64,000 nucleotides of DNA from Anisakis pegreffii (lineage: Eukaryota > Nematoda > Chromadorea > Rhabditida > Anisakidae), in contig JAPYMA010000105.1 in the NCBI GenBank assembly GCA_035041965.1, positions 124,001 to 188,000 on the forward strand. Direction: 5' to 3'. This document shows, piece after piece, positions 1 through 14,100 of the stretch (position 1 is its first letter; each line of letters opens with the position of its first letter). The notes under the pieces were generated by a model. That model ran no database searches. It was not told where the DNA came from and saw nothing but the letters and a program-made list of their open reading frames with translations. Made by a program: the position numbers and the translations under genes.

Positions 1-3000
1 TCGCATTCTTTATATCCAATGCAGCATTTGTTTTTCTCATTCTTTTCCTCTCTTCTTTATGAGAACACATTCATTAGAATCAAATTCGTGTTCTTTTCGA
101 CTATTGTTGACCGATAACAATAGATCACATTTATTGAATTGTTCTTCCGTATTTAGTAGCCTTTGTTGTTTCCAAGGTCGTCCGTCTTATTTTCTTAGAA
201 ATTTCCTTTCGAAGTTCAGTGTTCAAAAATTGTCCAAAATGTTCAATTTAGTCCTCCAGTAAGGTGATTATTTTGAAAATACACGTGCCGTCGTCTTATT
301 TGGAAATAGAAAATTGATGATGTCTTCTTGGTGAAAAGTTGAGAAGGAAATTATTTATGAGCAGTTATGTGTATTGTATAAATAACTGTGGAAGGAAGTT
401 GGAAATGAGCTGATGTGTTTTTGTTTTCGTCAATACATCGTTGCGTTTGTTTTGTGAGTGTTTATCAGGCAGTAGTCATTGGTGTGCATGTGAATAAGAT
501 TGTTATCATGAATTTCGCTCATCTTTCATTTCATCTCGTTAACTTGCCCCTCAACTTTATATCGTTCCAACAATCAGCCTATGTCAATTGAGAAAATCCA
601 CTCACTCAGCTGATTCATTTTTAGTACTTAATATTACTATTGAAGTGCCATTTAGTGTCACTTTTCAATGAGCCACCATCATCACTTTCATATGTATCTT
701 AAGTCTATTCGCAGTGCGCTAAGATCGTGTTTTATCGTCTTATCATTCATTTATCTCGACCTGTCATGTTAGCAGCATTCGCATGTTTTCATTGATTGCG
801 TTTTAACACTCATAGCAGTGCATTGTTTGTTCAATTTTAGAGGTGAGGGTATCGCCGCGCATCTTATTTGGTGTCTTCAGTTGTTTTAAACTGGAATTTT
901 GCATGTGTCATTCATTGGTTTGTGTGTTCCTTCCGTTTTCTTCTATAGATCCTTTGCATCTTCCTTCCTGTACGTTGTTGGATCGCAGTTAATTTTGATC
1001 TGTGTGCCCATCCATAGTATTGATCCCTGCACAAGCGCACTGCAAATCCCATCTTCCATATGCCCTCGAACGAGTATTAACATCCTTCAGCACTCTTTCA
1101 CTTTCTCGCTCTCCTCATTTCTCTTCCAGTTTTTCTAGGTTGCTCATTAATTTCATGATGGTGATGAAGTGCGCCGCGCCTATTCACAAACATAAAAATG
1201 CCTGAATCAAACAACCAACCATTTTGCATGACTCAGCACTAATGCTCAAAGTGCGCATACCACACAGTGTTCGCCCAGTGTTATTCTTATGAATGATACT
1301 TACTGCTGGCTATATTTTGTGAATACTGCTTTTTTCAGAAATACCCATTATACTTTTTCCATTTTTTTCATTTCTCCTACAGGAATGCCATTTTTTTCGA
1401 TGGTCTATCAGTCTTCTTACGTTAGCTAGTCTCAACATTCTTGGAACATATAAATTAGGAATTTAAACTTACTTGAGTTCTTCCCAGACATAATGCTGTG
1501 ATATGAGTAGACATCAGTTACTGCTGATTGTATCCAACAGTTACATTAAATACATTTATCTGCGGATCGATTTTTGTTCGAGTTACTTGTGCCTTAATGT
1601 TTTAATGAGTGCTCTGTCTCATCATTGGTTGTAATCCGTCCGCTTCATCGTCATTCATCCAACGTCATCGTTTCACTCGTTCATTTCACATACATGTGTA
1701 AACACCTCTTATTTCATAATAAATCCCAATGAATTTCAAATGTTTTTCGTTGAATCACATCAACGCGCAATGCTTTCATATCAAATTCATTGCTCGTCGT
1801 CTTTTTGTTTGCCTTTATCGTGTTTATTTTTGATGCGGACTATTTTTTTTAGCACGCACAAGCAGCATATTTAAAATTTTATTATTGAAATGCTCCGAAT
1901 ATACATTCATCCGAATTGTTGCATGTGAACACATATCTGGTACCTCTTTTAAAGTTTGCGTTCAATTTCACTGTTCAATTTCACTTGCAGGAAATGTTGT
2001 GGGTGGTGGATTGATCATTTGAAGATCTGAAAAGTTTTGAGCAGTCATTCACTATGAAAAGTTGATGTACCTGTTTCATTTGAATCCGTGTAAATTCATT
2101 TCGGTTGTTCTACAATGTTAATTTATGTTGATGATGGTTGAATAACAAACGAAGCATTATTTTGGTATGTTCAAGACGCGTCGGTATATCACGTCATATC
2201 TGTCTGTAGCATTCTAACCTGGAATCAAATCTGATGCAGCCAGCTGTCAGCCTAGAAGTGCGATTGGGAAATTGTTTTGAAATATGATTTTGCACGCAAA
2301 TATTCATGGCATCAGCTGTCTTGTTAATCACTGTTTTTATTCGATACCAAAATTAGATATAAGCCCATAGAAATTCCTAAGCTCTGGATGAATTCTCATT
2401 CTTTTCAGAGGTTTTGCAATCAATCATCTCACTCTTCTTGCACATTGCAAGCGTTTTCTCCACGTTCATTATTTTCCTCTCCTCCTTCGATCCGTCACTA
2501 TCAAATCTTCATATTCTTTAATCTTTTCATCAATTGTTATCGGCTGTCAACATTAAATGAGTTGTATTAAATCCTTTTTGAATCAGCTAACGTCAGTCAA
2601 TTTCACTATTGACTTATTTTGATTATTGTTTGAGCCAGCCAGACCAGCAGCAGCAAATCATGCTGCTTGCACAGTCATTTAGCATGATGAACCGATGAAA
2701 AGTATCGGAATGTACTGATGTTACACCACATTCGTATGTAGTGAAAGAATGTGTTTTATTTGGATTATATCAATGAATGCATGTTGATGAAAAGTCTTAA
2801 TCTCCTAATATATTACAACAGCAGTCTCTTCTACAATATAGCTGCTGCTTGATAGGAAAATGAATTTAAATAATTGAACAACTCGTCAGTGTCATCGTGC
2901 AATTATAATTTTAAAATCGTGTGAATCTATTGATTCGTTCCATATGCACCCGAAACGTATCCACAATGAAGATGGTGAAAAATGCGTTTTGTCGGCCAGC

Positions 3001-3399
3001 AAACATTCAAATTATGCTAATTTTTGCTGTCGTCGAAAGCTAGCTAATAGTCTCGAGAATGTTGTTATCGGAGAAGCTAATTCTGCTGCTAGACGGCATT
3101 TTATTTGCAGTTTCTAGTTTACACTACTAGTCTTTGTCTTGATTCAAACTTCACGTAATTCAAATATTGGTTCATATTAGTGCGGCTGATCATAATTTTG
3201 ATCTCTGTTTTGTGCTTCAAAGATTGTTTTTTCCATGCAATTTCATTGACGAATGATATGAGCAGTCTTCGATCAGTGATGATTGTGGATCCAAAAGACA
3301 AACTTTTTCATAGCATAAAACTTTTTTTCGCAATATATGAAAGCATTACCTACGTGCACGAACTAGTGAAACGGATAATGGAATTCATCAATTTTATTA

Positions 3400-3508
3400 G
3401 CTGAATGCGAGTTTATGCCTCACAGACACCACATTCTTCCTTCCTTGATATTCTTGTTTCCGCATAACCAACGATTTTAGCATTGGGAATCTTCCGCCTT
3501 CATAAAAA
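3400..3508. repeat. Dispersed repeat, copy A
   Basis: This roughly 105-bp segment resembles 25561-25680, which lies in an intron of the second glucose transporter. Three matching blocks occur in the same order: one with the core GCGAGTTTATGCCT, one with CATTCTTCCTTCCTTGA, and one with TTGGGAATC followed by CTTCAT. No inverted ends or target duplication were found, so the class is unknown. The order and spacing of the blocks make chance similarity unlikely. Confidence 0.6.
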
Positions 3509-4037
3509 TCTGGTCTCGGATTGAATCCAGATATGCAGTGCATCGACAAACAACAACTCATGTGCCTGCCTCTAATTTTACATATATGATTGATTATTCA
3601 TTTGTTTAGTCTGAAACGTTATGAGTAATACTCTGTATTAAAAATACTTTAGCTGCTCGTTTCAAAGCTGAATTATGTTGAATTTTAAGAGGTAAAGAAG
3701 TTGCGTGAATTAATTTGTTGCAGTCATGCCGGATTGCGGTATGGATTTGATGCCGTTTTGATGAATCGCACAGGAGTTGTTTATGTGATGGTGTATGTTG
3801 ATGTGCCAACTTCAAATGTATTTAGTTTATTTGTTCATTTGTGATGCGATTGTTTATTCGAGAGAGGCGAAGCGGATGAACGTATCGTTATGGCTGCTGT
3901 ACTGAAATTTGAATCCATTTAATAGCTGCTGAGGTTTACATTTCTCTATTTGGAATACTGCATATACGAATGGATGTGATGTGTGTTTGTGCTCTAACAT
4001 TCTTCAGTAGTCACCAAATATTACGAACCTACATCAG

Positions 4038-4082
4038 AAGCAATGCTTGCTTTCATTTCCACAGAGAATGAAAGCATTGCTT
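4038..4082. repeat. Short inverted repeat (hairpin)
   Basis: The left arm AAGCAATGC...CTTTCATT pairs with the right arm AATGAAAGCATTGCTT over about 16 bp, with a three-base bulge and a loop of about ten bases. It is too short for a standard pre-miRNA. It could be a transcribed hairpin or a decayed repeat. Confidence 0.45.
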
Positions 4083-5190
4083 TGTATGAACGGATATTTG
4101 GAATTCTTTATTCATAATATTCAATCTCGATTTTTCTTCCGTAAACCATTTCAGGGCACAACATCAAACTGTTTGATGGTGTTGTTGCAATTCCTAATTT
4201 ATTTTTGCGATTACATAATCTAACAAAGCATCAAGCTGCAGTCATAGAGCTATTTGTATGTTTCACTTCTTTCCGGGTTATTTGGACGAAGACTTTCGGT
4301 CATAAGTCCGTCAGTTACTGGGACTCAGCTACTGGTATTTTTGTTCAGTCTGGAAAACTTGATCAACGTGAGCCCGTATTGCTGGCGATTATCGCGACTA
4401 ATTCTTGTATTAACGATTTAATGCAAGCTTGTTGATTAGTGACGCTCATAGCGGTATTTTGAAGTTGAGCGATGCTTTAATATATTCCGAATCACTCTAT
4501 GAAATAGAACAGTGATTTGTACTAAAGCTTAAGGTTGTTGGTAAGATGTGAAATTGCTGTTGGATATATATAGATAGCATATGAATGCGTTTATTAAGTT
4601 AAATGGAAAGGTTGTGGTGATTTATTGGGCAATGAGACGCAGATGGTGTTTTATTGTGTTGGTGTGATTGTGCTCGTATGTTTCGGTGTTCGTGTACGCA
4701 GGCAGAATGGACACAGCCTGCCTGGCTTGTCTAAGAAATTATGCCGAAAAAAGACAGCAGCTATTCCTTATTGATAGTTTGTCTTCTCTATTCATTCACG
4801 TATATATCCTCGAGTGTCAGTCACGTAACGACCAAATGCTTCGCTGAGTTCAGTCAGCTTTAATTTGGCTTTAACTAAACGATAATGCTCTATACATCCA
4901 TCCGTCAATCCCATATCATACTACACCTTCTTTATTCCACTTGGATCTTGCAAATCGTTATCCACTCAAATCCATCATTACCTTTCTTGATTTCTTGACG
5001 GCTCCATCGTGGACCAGATAGAATGAACAGTGCACTCCAATGTATCTTGTTGGTTCCTTCATTCAGATTCACCTTAATGCTTATGTTTTTTTGTTTGCAT
5101 CGAGCAGTTGATTGAGAAAATGTTAATCGTGAATGATGATCGATTGAGTTCGTCGAATAAAACTCACTTCTAAGTGCAGTCAACTTTCAG

Positions 5191-8100
5191 TAGGCTGTTC
5201 ATTTCGATCCGCGAAGAGATCCTCGTTATCATCATCACGTCGTCGTTTCTCATCGTCACCCAGTTACAAACTATCCGAATCGCACCAAATTCGTCTCAAT
5301 CAAAGCGATCACTCTGCTAGTAGTGGCATCATGATAGTTGACCGTGATGATTCGCTGAGGAGTAGCACCACCACTCCAACGTCAATAACACCTCACTCAA
5401 CCACCACATCTCAAATGCCACCCGAAAATGAGATCCTGAACGCCTTCGAGGATGTGCTCGTTAGTGCTTAAACTATTTAATGCCTGTGCGATCTTCTTTT
5501 GCGCAAAGCAAATCGATTATGATCAATAGTAATCAAATTGAATTTTCCATGTGTTTGTTCAAGCGAACTTTCTCTTTTTAACTGAATATGAATGCACGTC
5601 GACTTATTGAAGAAATTGACTGGAATTAACGATTTATTCGTGACTCTACCACTGGAATTGAAAATTACGAAACGAGTCAATTATAAGGACAATAACGAAA
5701 CAAAGAATGACTCATATAAACCGGATTGTTGAATGAGATGATGGGGGTGTAGTGAGAATTGATGATGTGATGAGCTGAAAATGCTATCTATCAATGATCG
5801 ACGACGTGTATCTGTCGTTGTATCAGATCATAGTACACACCACGTGCGCGACAGCAAAGCAAAACAAGTTTTACAGATCTTGATGATTCATCATTGACGA
5901 ATCCGGAAAAATTATGTTGTAGTGTAAAGCAGTTATTTAGAGTACGATCGGAAACATTCGAAATCAGCTGACCGATCATCGATTGATGCAGTCAGTTAGC
6001 AAATTAGTAGTGATAGTGGTTCTTTGAAGATATTGATAATGCTCGTAAATAAAAGTCGTTGGATGGTAACGAAGAGCGTACTGATGAAGGGGTTACTGTT
6101 CGATTTCAGTTTTTGAGATTCAGCAGTTCTAGTTGCTTGTTTCGTTTCAGCAGCCTAGTCAACACTCGATGATTATACCAGTAGTTAAAAACTTGAGGTC
6201 CGCATCGCACGATTCAGGAATTTCGAATCAAAATAATCAGAATGAAGTGAGCAAACAAGCAAACAGTAGTGTAATTTCGAGTGGAACGAAATAAAAAGTT
6301 AATTTCAAAAACGCATAATTTTGCGTTTGAATGCAAACAAATTTGATCGATTGTAAACAGTTACAAGATGGATGATAGATTGTTGGCATGAACGGAACCA
6401 AGTTTCGATTGATTGATTGAGTTATCGATCACCGAAAGATAATTCTGTGAAATGAGTTTCCTTGAAATTGATGAGTAGTTAAGTCAATGTGGAATGCTCT
6501 GATGGCTGATGAGAAGAGAATTGACCAGCAATGTTTGCCAGTGAATGGGTTCAGCTGTTATTCTCAATTCAAGTCCGATTAAATTATTATGAATGTCTGG
6601 TTTTCGCATAGAAATAATGAGAATCTGCTCGGTTTGACGATAATTTCTTTTGAGTTTTCATAACCAAATAGTAATAATTGATGATCACAACCAAACGAAT
6701 GTTGATAATCGGTGTGTTCTCGTCCTAAGGGGATGATATTATCGTAATGTGAATATCAATCAGATTTTTCACATGATATATAAAGCATAATTGTCGAATG
6801 AATAGAAAAAGGGAAATGAATTGAACACAAGATATTAGTTGTGGTGTATTCGATGAAAATTTTAATCTGCGAATAATCAGTACCAAAATTTGTGCAATAA
6901 ACGTTTTATAAGAAAGCAACATTCCATTATCAGTGGTTTAATTACTTTGATGGCATTGATCGAATGGCATTAATCAACACATTTTATTTAGAGTGCTTGA
7001 GTGTGACCTTCATGTGAACGAATATGTCAAGTAAATTACATTTTGGTGTTGATTTTCGGTGAAAATGAAGTGTTCTACTAGGATTTTAACAAGATCTCTG
7101 GATGTTTTTTGAATGGGTATCGTGCATATGAATTCAAAATTAACTGTGGACAAGGGATGATGCATAATCGTGAATCTTATCGAATTGTGATATTTTAAGC
7201 ACTTACGATTAAACAACTAATGGGTTCATGGATAGTTGAAACGTTGCTTGGCACATTTTGATGAAGTGGTAAACACAAGTAGGCAGTATAATAACGGCCA
7301 ATAGAGTTTAAGTAGGAGTATCATCGGTTATTTTCGGGCGTTCAGAGCATCATTCACATGATTTTGTTCCCAAATTTTCAACTTTCTTATTGAGATGCAA
7401 AAAATGTTTTTCCGTTGGTAAATATCACGATAGCAAATACTTACGATAAGATTCGAATCAATTTCAGAACAAAATGGATCTGCCACCAGATAAGATGCGG
7501 GTTTTGAGGAATTATGAACTTTCGAAGAAGTGGGATCTTGTCTGTGATCAGGTTCTCTTTCATCTGTCGTCTCGTTTATGCCTCATTTAAGTGCTTGATC
7601 AGCCTAGTCGCCTGATTCCGCTGCGGATACATTCCTGGAATTTTCGTTTCAGCGGAAAATGTACGCAGTCGCAGATCCATCCGTATATTTGGAGAAGCTG
7701 TCGGTTTATTTGGATAAGAAAGCATCAAAAAAGGTATTCATTATAGATGTTCATAAGTTGTCTTGAGAGTTACGATCGATTCAAAGCGATTTCATGCTGA
7801 TATTGGCAAAATTCACTCGAGGGTTTTTTTTGAGAACAATTTTAAAACTTTTCATAAATGCGATCATTCAGCGGGAAGCTCGGATGTGATGCTATCCTCT
7901 TTGATCGCATATTCACTTTCTCATTCAATCTCACGTGAATTATGGATGAGTTCATCTGAAGTTCAGTTCGAATTGAGTGAAAATGTTTCAAAGAATTTGA
8001 CGATGACTCAGTGAATCGCTTCACAGTTTATCGGTCGTTCACCATCTGAAATGCTCGTTTTGGAAGATTTCATACGTTGTTGAATTTAGAAAAAGAAACT

Positions 8101-11100
8101 TCTTGGAGAAGAAACGTCGACTGCAATTTTGAAGCACATTGAGATATCACTTCGAACAAACAGCATCGAGTGAGTTTCTCGCATTTCAGCCAGTCATCTT
8201 TTCTTACGTAATACCGCTAATAACCGTCCGTCATATCTCGAAGCCAGGCAATCGTGCGATTTTCAATCGCTCGTATAAGTCTTATGTTTTTCTAATGGTT
8301 TGGAAATTAATGACGTTGAAAATTTTGATCAGAATCGACGAACCGAAAAGATGGGATTCATCCGCATTTAAATGGTGATGTGGTTTGCAATAGTTCTATT
8401 TTCAGTTGGGTAAGGTCGTTCTTGAATGAAGCGAATAACGGTCTGCATATTCTTGTCGAATATCTCAGTCAGTTGCAACAAGCAGGTGGATGGGGAAGGT
8501 TGCTTGACATTTTTGATATTGTTATCATCTCAAGATTTAATCACATTGTGTGACCAAATATCAGTTATGCTTTTTTTGCTTCATATATTCGGTCGATGAA
8601 GGAAGATAGTGATGATGGCAATTGGTCATATTATACTGTTGATAATCAAAGCAGTTCTAAAAACGATAACGGAAAGTATTCAGTACAACCGTAAACATGT
8701 CATGTGCTGAATATGGGAACGCATCGTCGAGTAGCGCAGTGCAAGGATCATCGTTATCACCGAGTGGACTGACATCGCAGAACGGTGGCAGTTTCGCTGA
8801 CAATAGCACGTTGTCGTACTCGAGTGATGATCGCAGTATGAGTATTGCGAGCAGTGCTCAAGGTTTATTTCGTAAGGCCACAAATTCTGGCGTGAAGTCG
8901 AAGACGTTGAAGAATATGGGTGATCGAGATGATGACATCCATGTTTGCGTGAGCTGTTTGAGAGCGATCATGAACAACAAGGTTCTTTCTTTTCCGGCTT
9001 TCGATCACTTTTCCACCATTTGCAAGCATTCTTGAAAATGCTTAATTTTCATTTTCAGAAAATTTGTCGATTCTGAACAACCGACCTGCTCATAGTTTTA
9101 GTGAAATTGTACCATGTTAAAATCTGAATAAACAAAAGTGTCATAAGTCAATTGAGTATAAACTGTAATTTGTCGATTTGAGTTGATTGGTGCTGCCTCG
9201 AAGTGTGCTTAAGTGTAATGTGGTTGTGAGTTCATTCATCTTTCGAGAAATTAAATTTCAGTACGGGTTCAATATGGTGTTCGGTGATTCACAAGCAATT
9301 TATTGCATCGCACGAAGTATACTACATCACAGCCTGAGGTATGGGTCAGCGATAATTGCCAACATTTTGAATTATTTCAAGATTGTTTGGACATTATGTT
9401 TCCTTAGAAATGGTGCAAGTCGAGCTTTTTCTGAACTGAAACGATTCAAAAATGTTTAATTTGTTGATGATTGCTTGGATCATTTAATAATATGAAGTAG
9501 GGTGATATGCTGATTTGCATTGGAATACTTTTTGCAGAACGTTGTTCCTCTCTTCATTCACTTGCTCATTTTCATTTCAATTCAGTGATAAAATGCTTCA
9601 TTAGAAGTGCGATTGTTGATGACCGACTAATTCATATCATTTGTTTTGTAAATATTCTTTTGATATGTTTCCTCAAAAATTATTTCAGGACCAAAGCGTT
9701 GGTATTGGAGCTATTGGCTGCGATTTGCCTGGTGAAAGGTGGACATGAATTGATCATTGAAGCTTTCAATCGGTTTCGAACGGTTTGTTCTGTTTTTTCG
9801 TTTGTTTGTTTATTCGTTAATTTCTTTTTGTTGTTTGCTCGTTCATTCATCTGTTTGTTTTTCTTTCATAATTGCAACTTGAAGAATGTGTTGGATGATA
9901 GGTTTCATCGTTTCAGGAATACAACGAGAAATTCCGTTTCCAGACACTGTTCTCATTCTTCCGTTATCCACCCGAGTTTCATGTGGAATTCATGACGTCC
10001 TGTATGCAGTTTTTTAATATTCTTGTTCATTCGACTGAAGATATGAACTATCGAAGTTATTTGCAATATGAATTCACACTGCTCGGACTGGACGATTATT
10101 TAGAGGTTTTTGCACATTCATTCTTTTCCATCCAAATTCAATTCGCTATTGATTTCGGTTTGATGTTTAATTGAAGCTTTCTGAATAGTAGAAGTCACTT
10201 CAAACTAATTAATAGGTTTCTGAATCGAATTCAGACGTTTCTTCAAGTCAAAGAAGATTGTCGTTCTGTTTCGGGATCAGCTGGGAAGCATGAATTGGTT
10301 TCCTGATTGTGCTGACATTGCAAACCTTTTGTTGTTATTTTATGCGACATCTCGTTTAATCATTCATGTTGTTTCGAACATTCGCCGTGAAAGAAAAAAA
10401 GAACGCAATTTGTCGTTATCCACTCACTGGAATGAAGTAAATTAGTTGTTTTGAAAGTGGATCCCATGAAGTCGAATACAAGATTCAGATGTTAAGTACG
10501 AATGAAAGTGAACAATTGCAAACACAACGAATCGCCTACTTGGAGAATATGCTCGACGTACCAACTCTGATTGAAGAAGCTGAAAAGAAGGCGAAATTCG
10601 AAGCTGATAACGCCAACCTCTCTGATGATCTATCCAAGGTTTGTGATCATCTCATCTTTCCGTTTGTCTATTCGTGTACAATTTATTTGTTGGCGACAGC
10701 AAACAATGAGCAGAAACAAGTTTCGATATCAGAATGGTTTAATACTATGATACAGTAGCAGTTTTACCGTAGCAAACGCACATTTGGTGTAGACACACTC
10801 AACTATGCCTGATAGGCCGTAACGGCAACGTAGTTGACGAGATGTTTAAGGCATGCGGCTAGTAGCGATACATAAGTGCTTGTTGAAATGTTCGAATGTT
10901 TGGAGTTGTTAGCTCGACTTGGTTGAACATAATGAATTTAAGACAAAAGAACGTTTACAAGAGGTAGAAGCGGATTATATCGCTCGATTAGCGCAGTTGG
11001 ATAGACGACTGAAAGAGTTGAACGATGAAAAAGAAAAGCTGTTGAAAGTACACGATACGACGTTGGATACGATGAGACGAACGCTGAATGAGAAGGACAA

Positions 11101-14100
11101 AGTTAATCGTGAAAAACAGGCGAAACTCGAGTCGAGGATTCAGGAACTGGAGAGAATTCAAGACAATCTTAAAGGTTCATTTCTCGTTGCTTTATGTTAC
11201 AGCCGATGTTGAATTGCATTTTATTATCGGATCTGAAACTTTTAACAGAGCGATTGAATGATACTGTCTGATTTTCTTTCTATTAAAACGGATCGAATAA
11301 ATTCATCTTTCAAGTGTGAATATAGCACATGGTGACGCAGTAATTATTCTATTTCAGCGGGTCTGTTAGAAGCGTCGAAGCCTGCCACGGGACCAGGTAG
11401 TAAATCACCGCCAACCCCGCCACCGCCACCCCCTGGACCGCATCGGATCAGTCAGACTCAGTCAGCAGACGATGATACAAACACTTTTCCAGCCCCGCCA
11501 TCGACAGCCTCAATTCCTCCGCCACCCCCACCTCTCCCTCCCCCGGAATGCTTGGCGGTGGTGTGCCCCCTCCTCCTCCTCCTCCACCCATTGCTAATCA
11601 CACCTTATCACCACCAGTCAATGATGTTATGACCATCAAAAAAATTTATAGCACGCGGTTAGTTATCGTATTAATGCGAGAATGTCATCTCATATTTGGA
11701 GAGCTGCTGCATTCTGAAATTCTATTGTGATTCAACAGTGCCATGTGTATAAATTGTGAGAGCGTGATTACGGCTGCGATTACAAATATTTTGATGTGCA
11801 GATAACGTTACATCACAAATGCTGAGTCATGAAATGACCACCTTTATCTTCACTTGATCAATACGAACATTTCATTGTCGCAAACATAAATATCATCTGC
11901 CTTCAGGAATAAACTTCCGTTGTTGAATTGGTGTCCGTTGAAACCAAATCAAGCCAAAGATACAGTTTTTAATAATCTCAATGACGAACAAATTATGAGT
12001 GTTGGTCTTATTCTAACTTCATTTTTAAAAAAATTTATAATCTTCCAGTAGTCTTGGTTTTTGGTTTACTTCATGGATTGAGTTCACTTAAATTTAGAAA
12101 CTTAGAGAGATAGTCTTCTGAGTAGAATAGAATTTCAGAAGATTGATTTTGCACCGTTGGAAGATATGTTCAAGATCGGTGCGTCAAGAGTGCGCGATCA
12201 CTCAGATGCTACTTCTTCGTTCACATCTCAGCACTCTCCTACAACTGCGATCAGTGGTGGTCAGAACAGCGCTCGCAAGAATACGATTCTGGATACGAAA
12301 CGACTGCAAAATATTGGTTCGTTTATGTGCTCACAAGCGTTCATTCTGTTCTTCTTATTAACGTTTACGATAGCACTCTCCAGAGCATACACTGAAATCG
12401 CTTTGTATCATTCGGATGGATATAAGTTTAATAAAATTGATTTAAGCAATAACACGACGTAAATTAGCGATGTCTGCAAGCGAGATAATGTCAGCGGTTC
12501 ACCGAATGGATTTGGAAGCATTACCGCCAGAAAGTGTTGATATTCTTCTGAAAATAGCACCAACTCAAGAGTTCGTTTTAATGTTTCATTAGTGATGCTG
12601 AGGTTCCGTTATTACTGATTACATTGCACCTTCTAATGCATTAGTATCAATGAGAATAAACTGCAGTGAAATGACACGTTTCCGTCGATATGAAGCCGAT
12701 CATAAGAATACGTCTGATTTGTCGGAAGAGGATCAGTTCTTGGCACAGTTGGTCAAGATTGAACGCTTTGAACATAAGGTGAAAATCATGTCGTTCATGG
12801 CTACTTTTGAAGAGAGTGCTGACTTGCTCGAACCGGTGAGTAGTCGCAATTTCCATTTCATATTTCACTACTTGATGCTCATCTCACTCAGTCATTTTCG
12901 GCTTTGTGAATTTCCTACCGATAGTTTTCATATCCAAGTAATTTTCAGCAATTCGTCAATTTAACAGCTGCATCGAAATGTGTTCGTGACGCCGTCAAAT
13001 TCCATAAGGTGCTCGAGGTTATGCTTGCATACGGCAATTATATGAACAGTGGACGTAAAGGGGCCGTTTACGGTTTCAAGATATCAAGTTTGGACACGGT
13101 ATGGCTTGATTCGTTTTACGTGAAGAGGAATGAATACAGTTTGCGTTTTAGAACTGATCTTGACATCCGAGTCATCTGATGATTCAGATGTGTATCAGAA
13201 TCTGATTTCTTTCTTGAAAAGATCCATGCTCGCTTGAGTGATCGTGCGGTTAACGTGGCTGTAAAAAAGTTGTGACTCGAGTGATGATAGCTTCCTCGTT
13301 GATCTAGCTTAATCATAGATTCGATCCTGTTGTTTTTTCAAAATTATTTTTTGAGTAATTATGCAGCGACAGCTTTAAGCAGTGGAACCAAAGGGAAGTG
13401 CTAACAGTCACGCCAACTATTCTAATGTAATATGTAATGTCGGCATCCGACCGACGGTCGATCGGAAAAATCCGACAATTTCGGTTGGAATTCTGACACT
13501 CAGATTTCGACCGAATAGTTTGTAAGGTCGGTCGGAATTACGACTGTCGAAAATTCAAAATGTCAATGCGGTCAGATTCCAAATATCACTCGGATGCCAT
13601 CACCAGTAATATGTACGTATTATCTACTATGCGTTGATTGTTTTCAGCTGTCGGGTTTGAAAAGTTCCGTTGAACGATCTCTATCATTGCTGCACATAAT
13701 AACCGATTCGATAGCGCGTTCATTCCCTGATCTGCTGGATTTTGCTTCAGAGCTGAAATTCGCTGATAAGGCTAGTGGAAGTGAGTTTAAACGTTTAGTT
13801 ATCATTCTCATTTGATCTCTTCAACATCTTAAGTATTTCTGATTATGATCGCATAAAAATTCATCTCACTAATGCCTCAGAACGTGCATCCATACAGTTT
13901 ATCGTCTCCTACATTAAAACGTCACAATTTCGTTATAATCGAGTTATTTTTCCGAAAACTAATCGTAAACTTCAGTTATGTGGGAGGCAGTATTGGCTGA
14001 TATGCGTGAAGTTGAAACAAATTTCGGGCTAGCAAAAAAAGAACGAGACTTGAAGGGGAACGATTGTCCGTCAACTTTGGTAACATTCATTGATAAGTGC

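Larger units (their letters stand above)
1..5190. other. Upstream region without a supported gene
   Basis: Only short open frames occur here, none with recognisable protein similarity or a chain of in-phase exons. The stretch may hold 5' exons, 5' UTR or regulatory DNA of the formin that begins at about 5191. It contains one copy of a dispersed repeat near 3400-3505 and a short hairpin at 4038-4082, both listed separately. Confidence 0.5.

Noticed and set aside
9507..9995. 162-codon open frame inside the formin gene
   Set aside because: It reads through an intron and two formin exons; only 9689-9782 is coding in this frame, and the following exon 9917-10105 uses another frame that matches FMNL.
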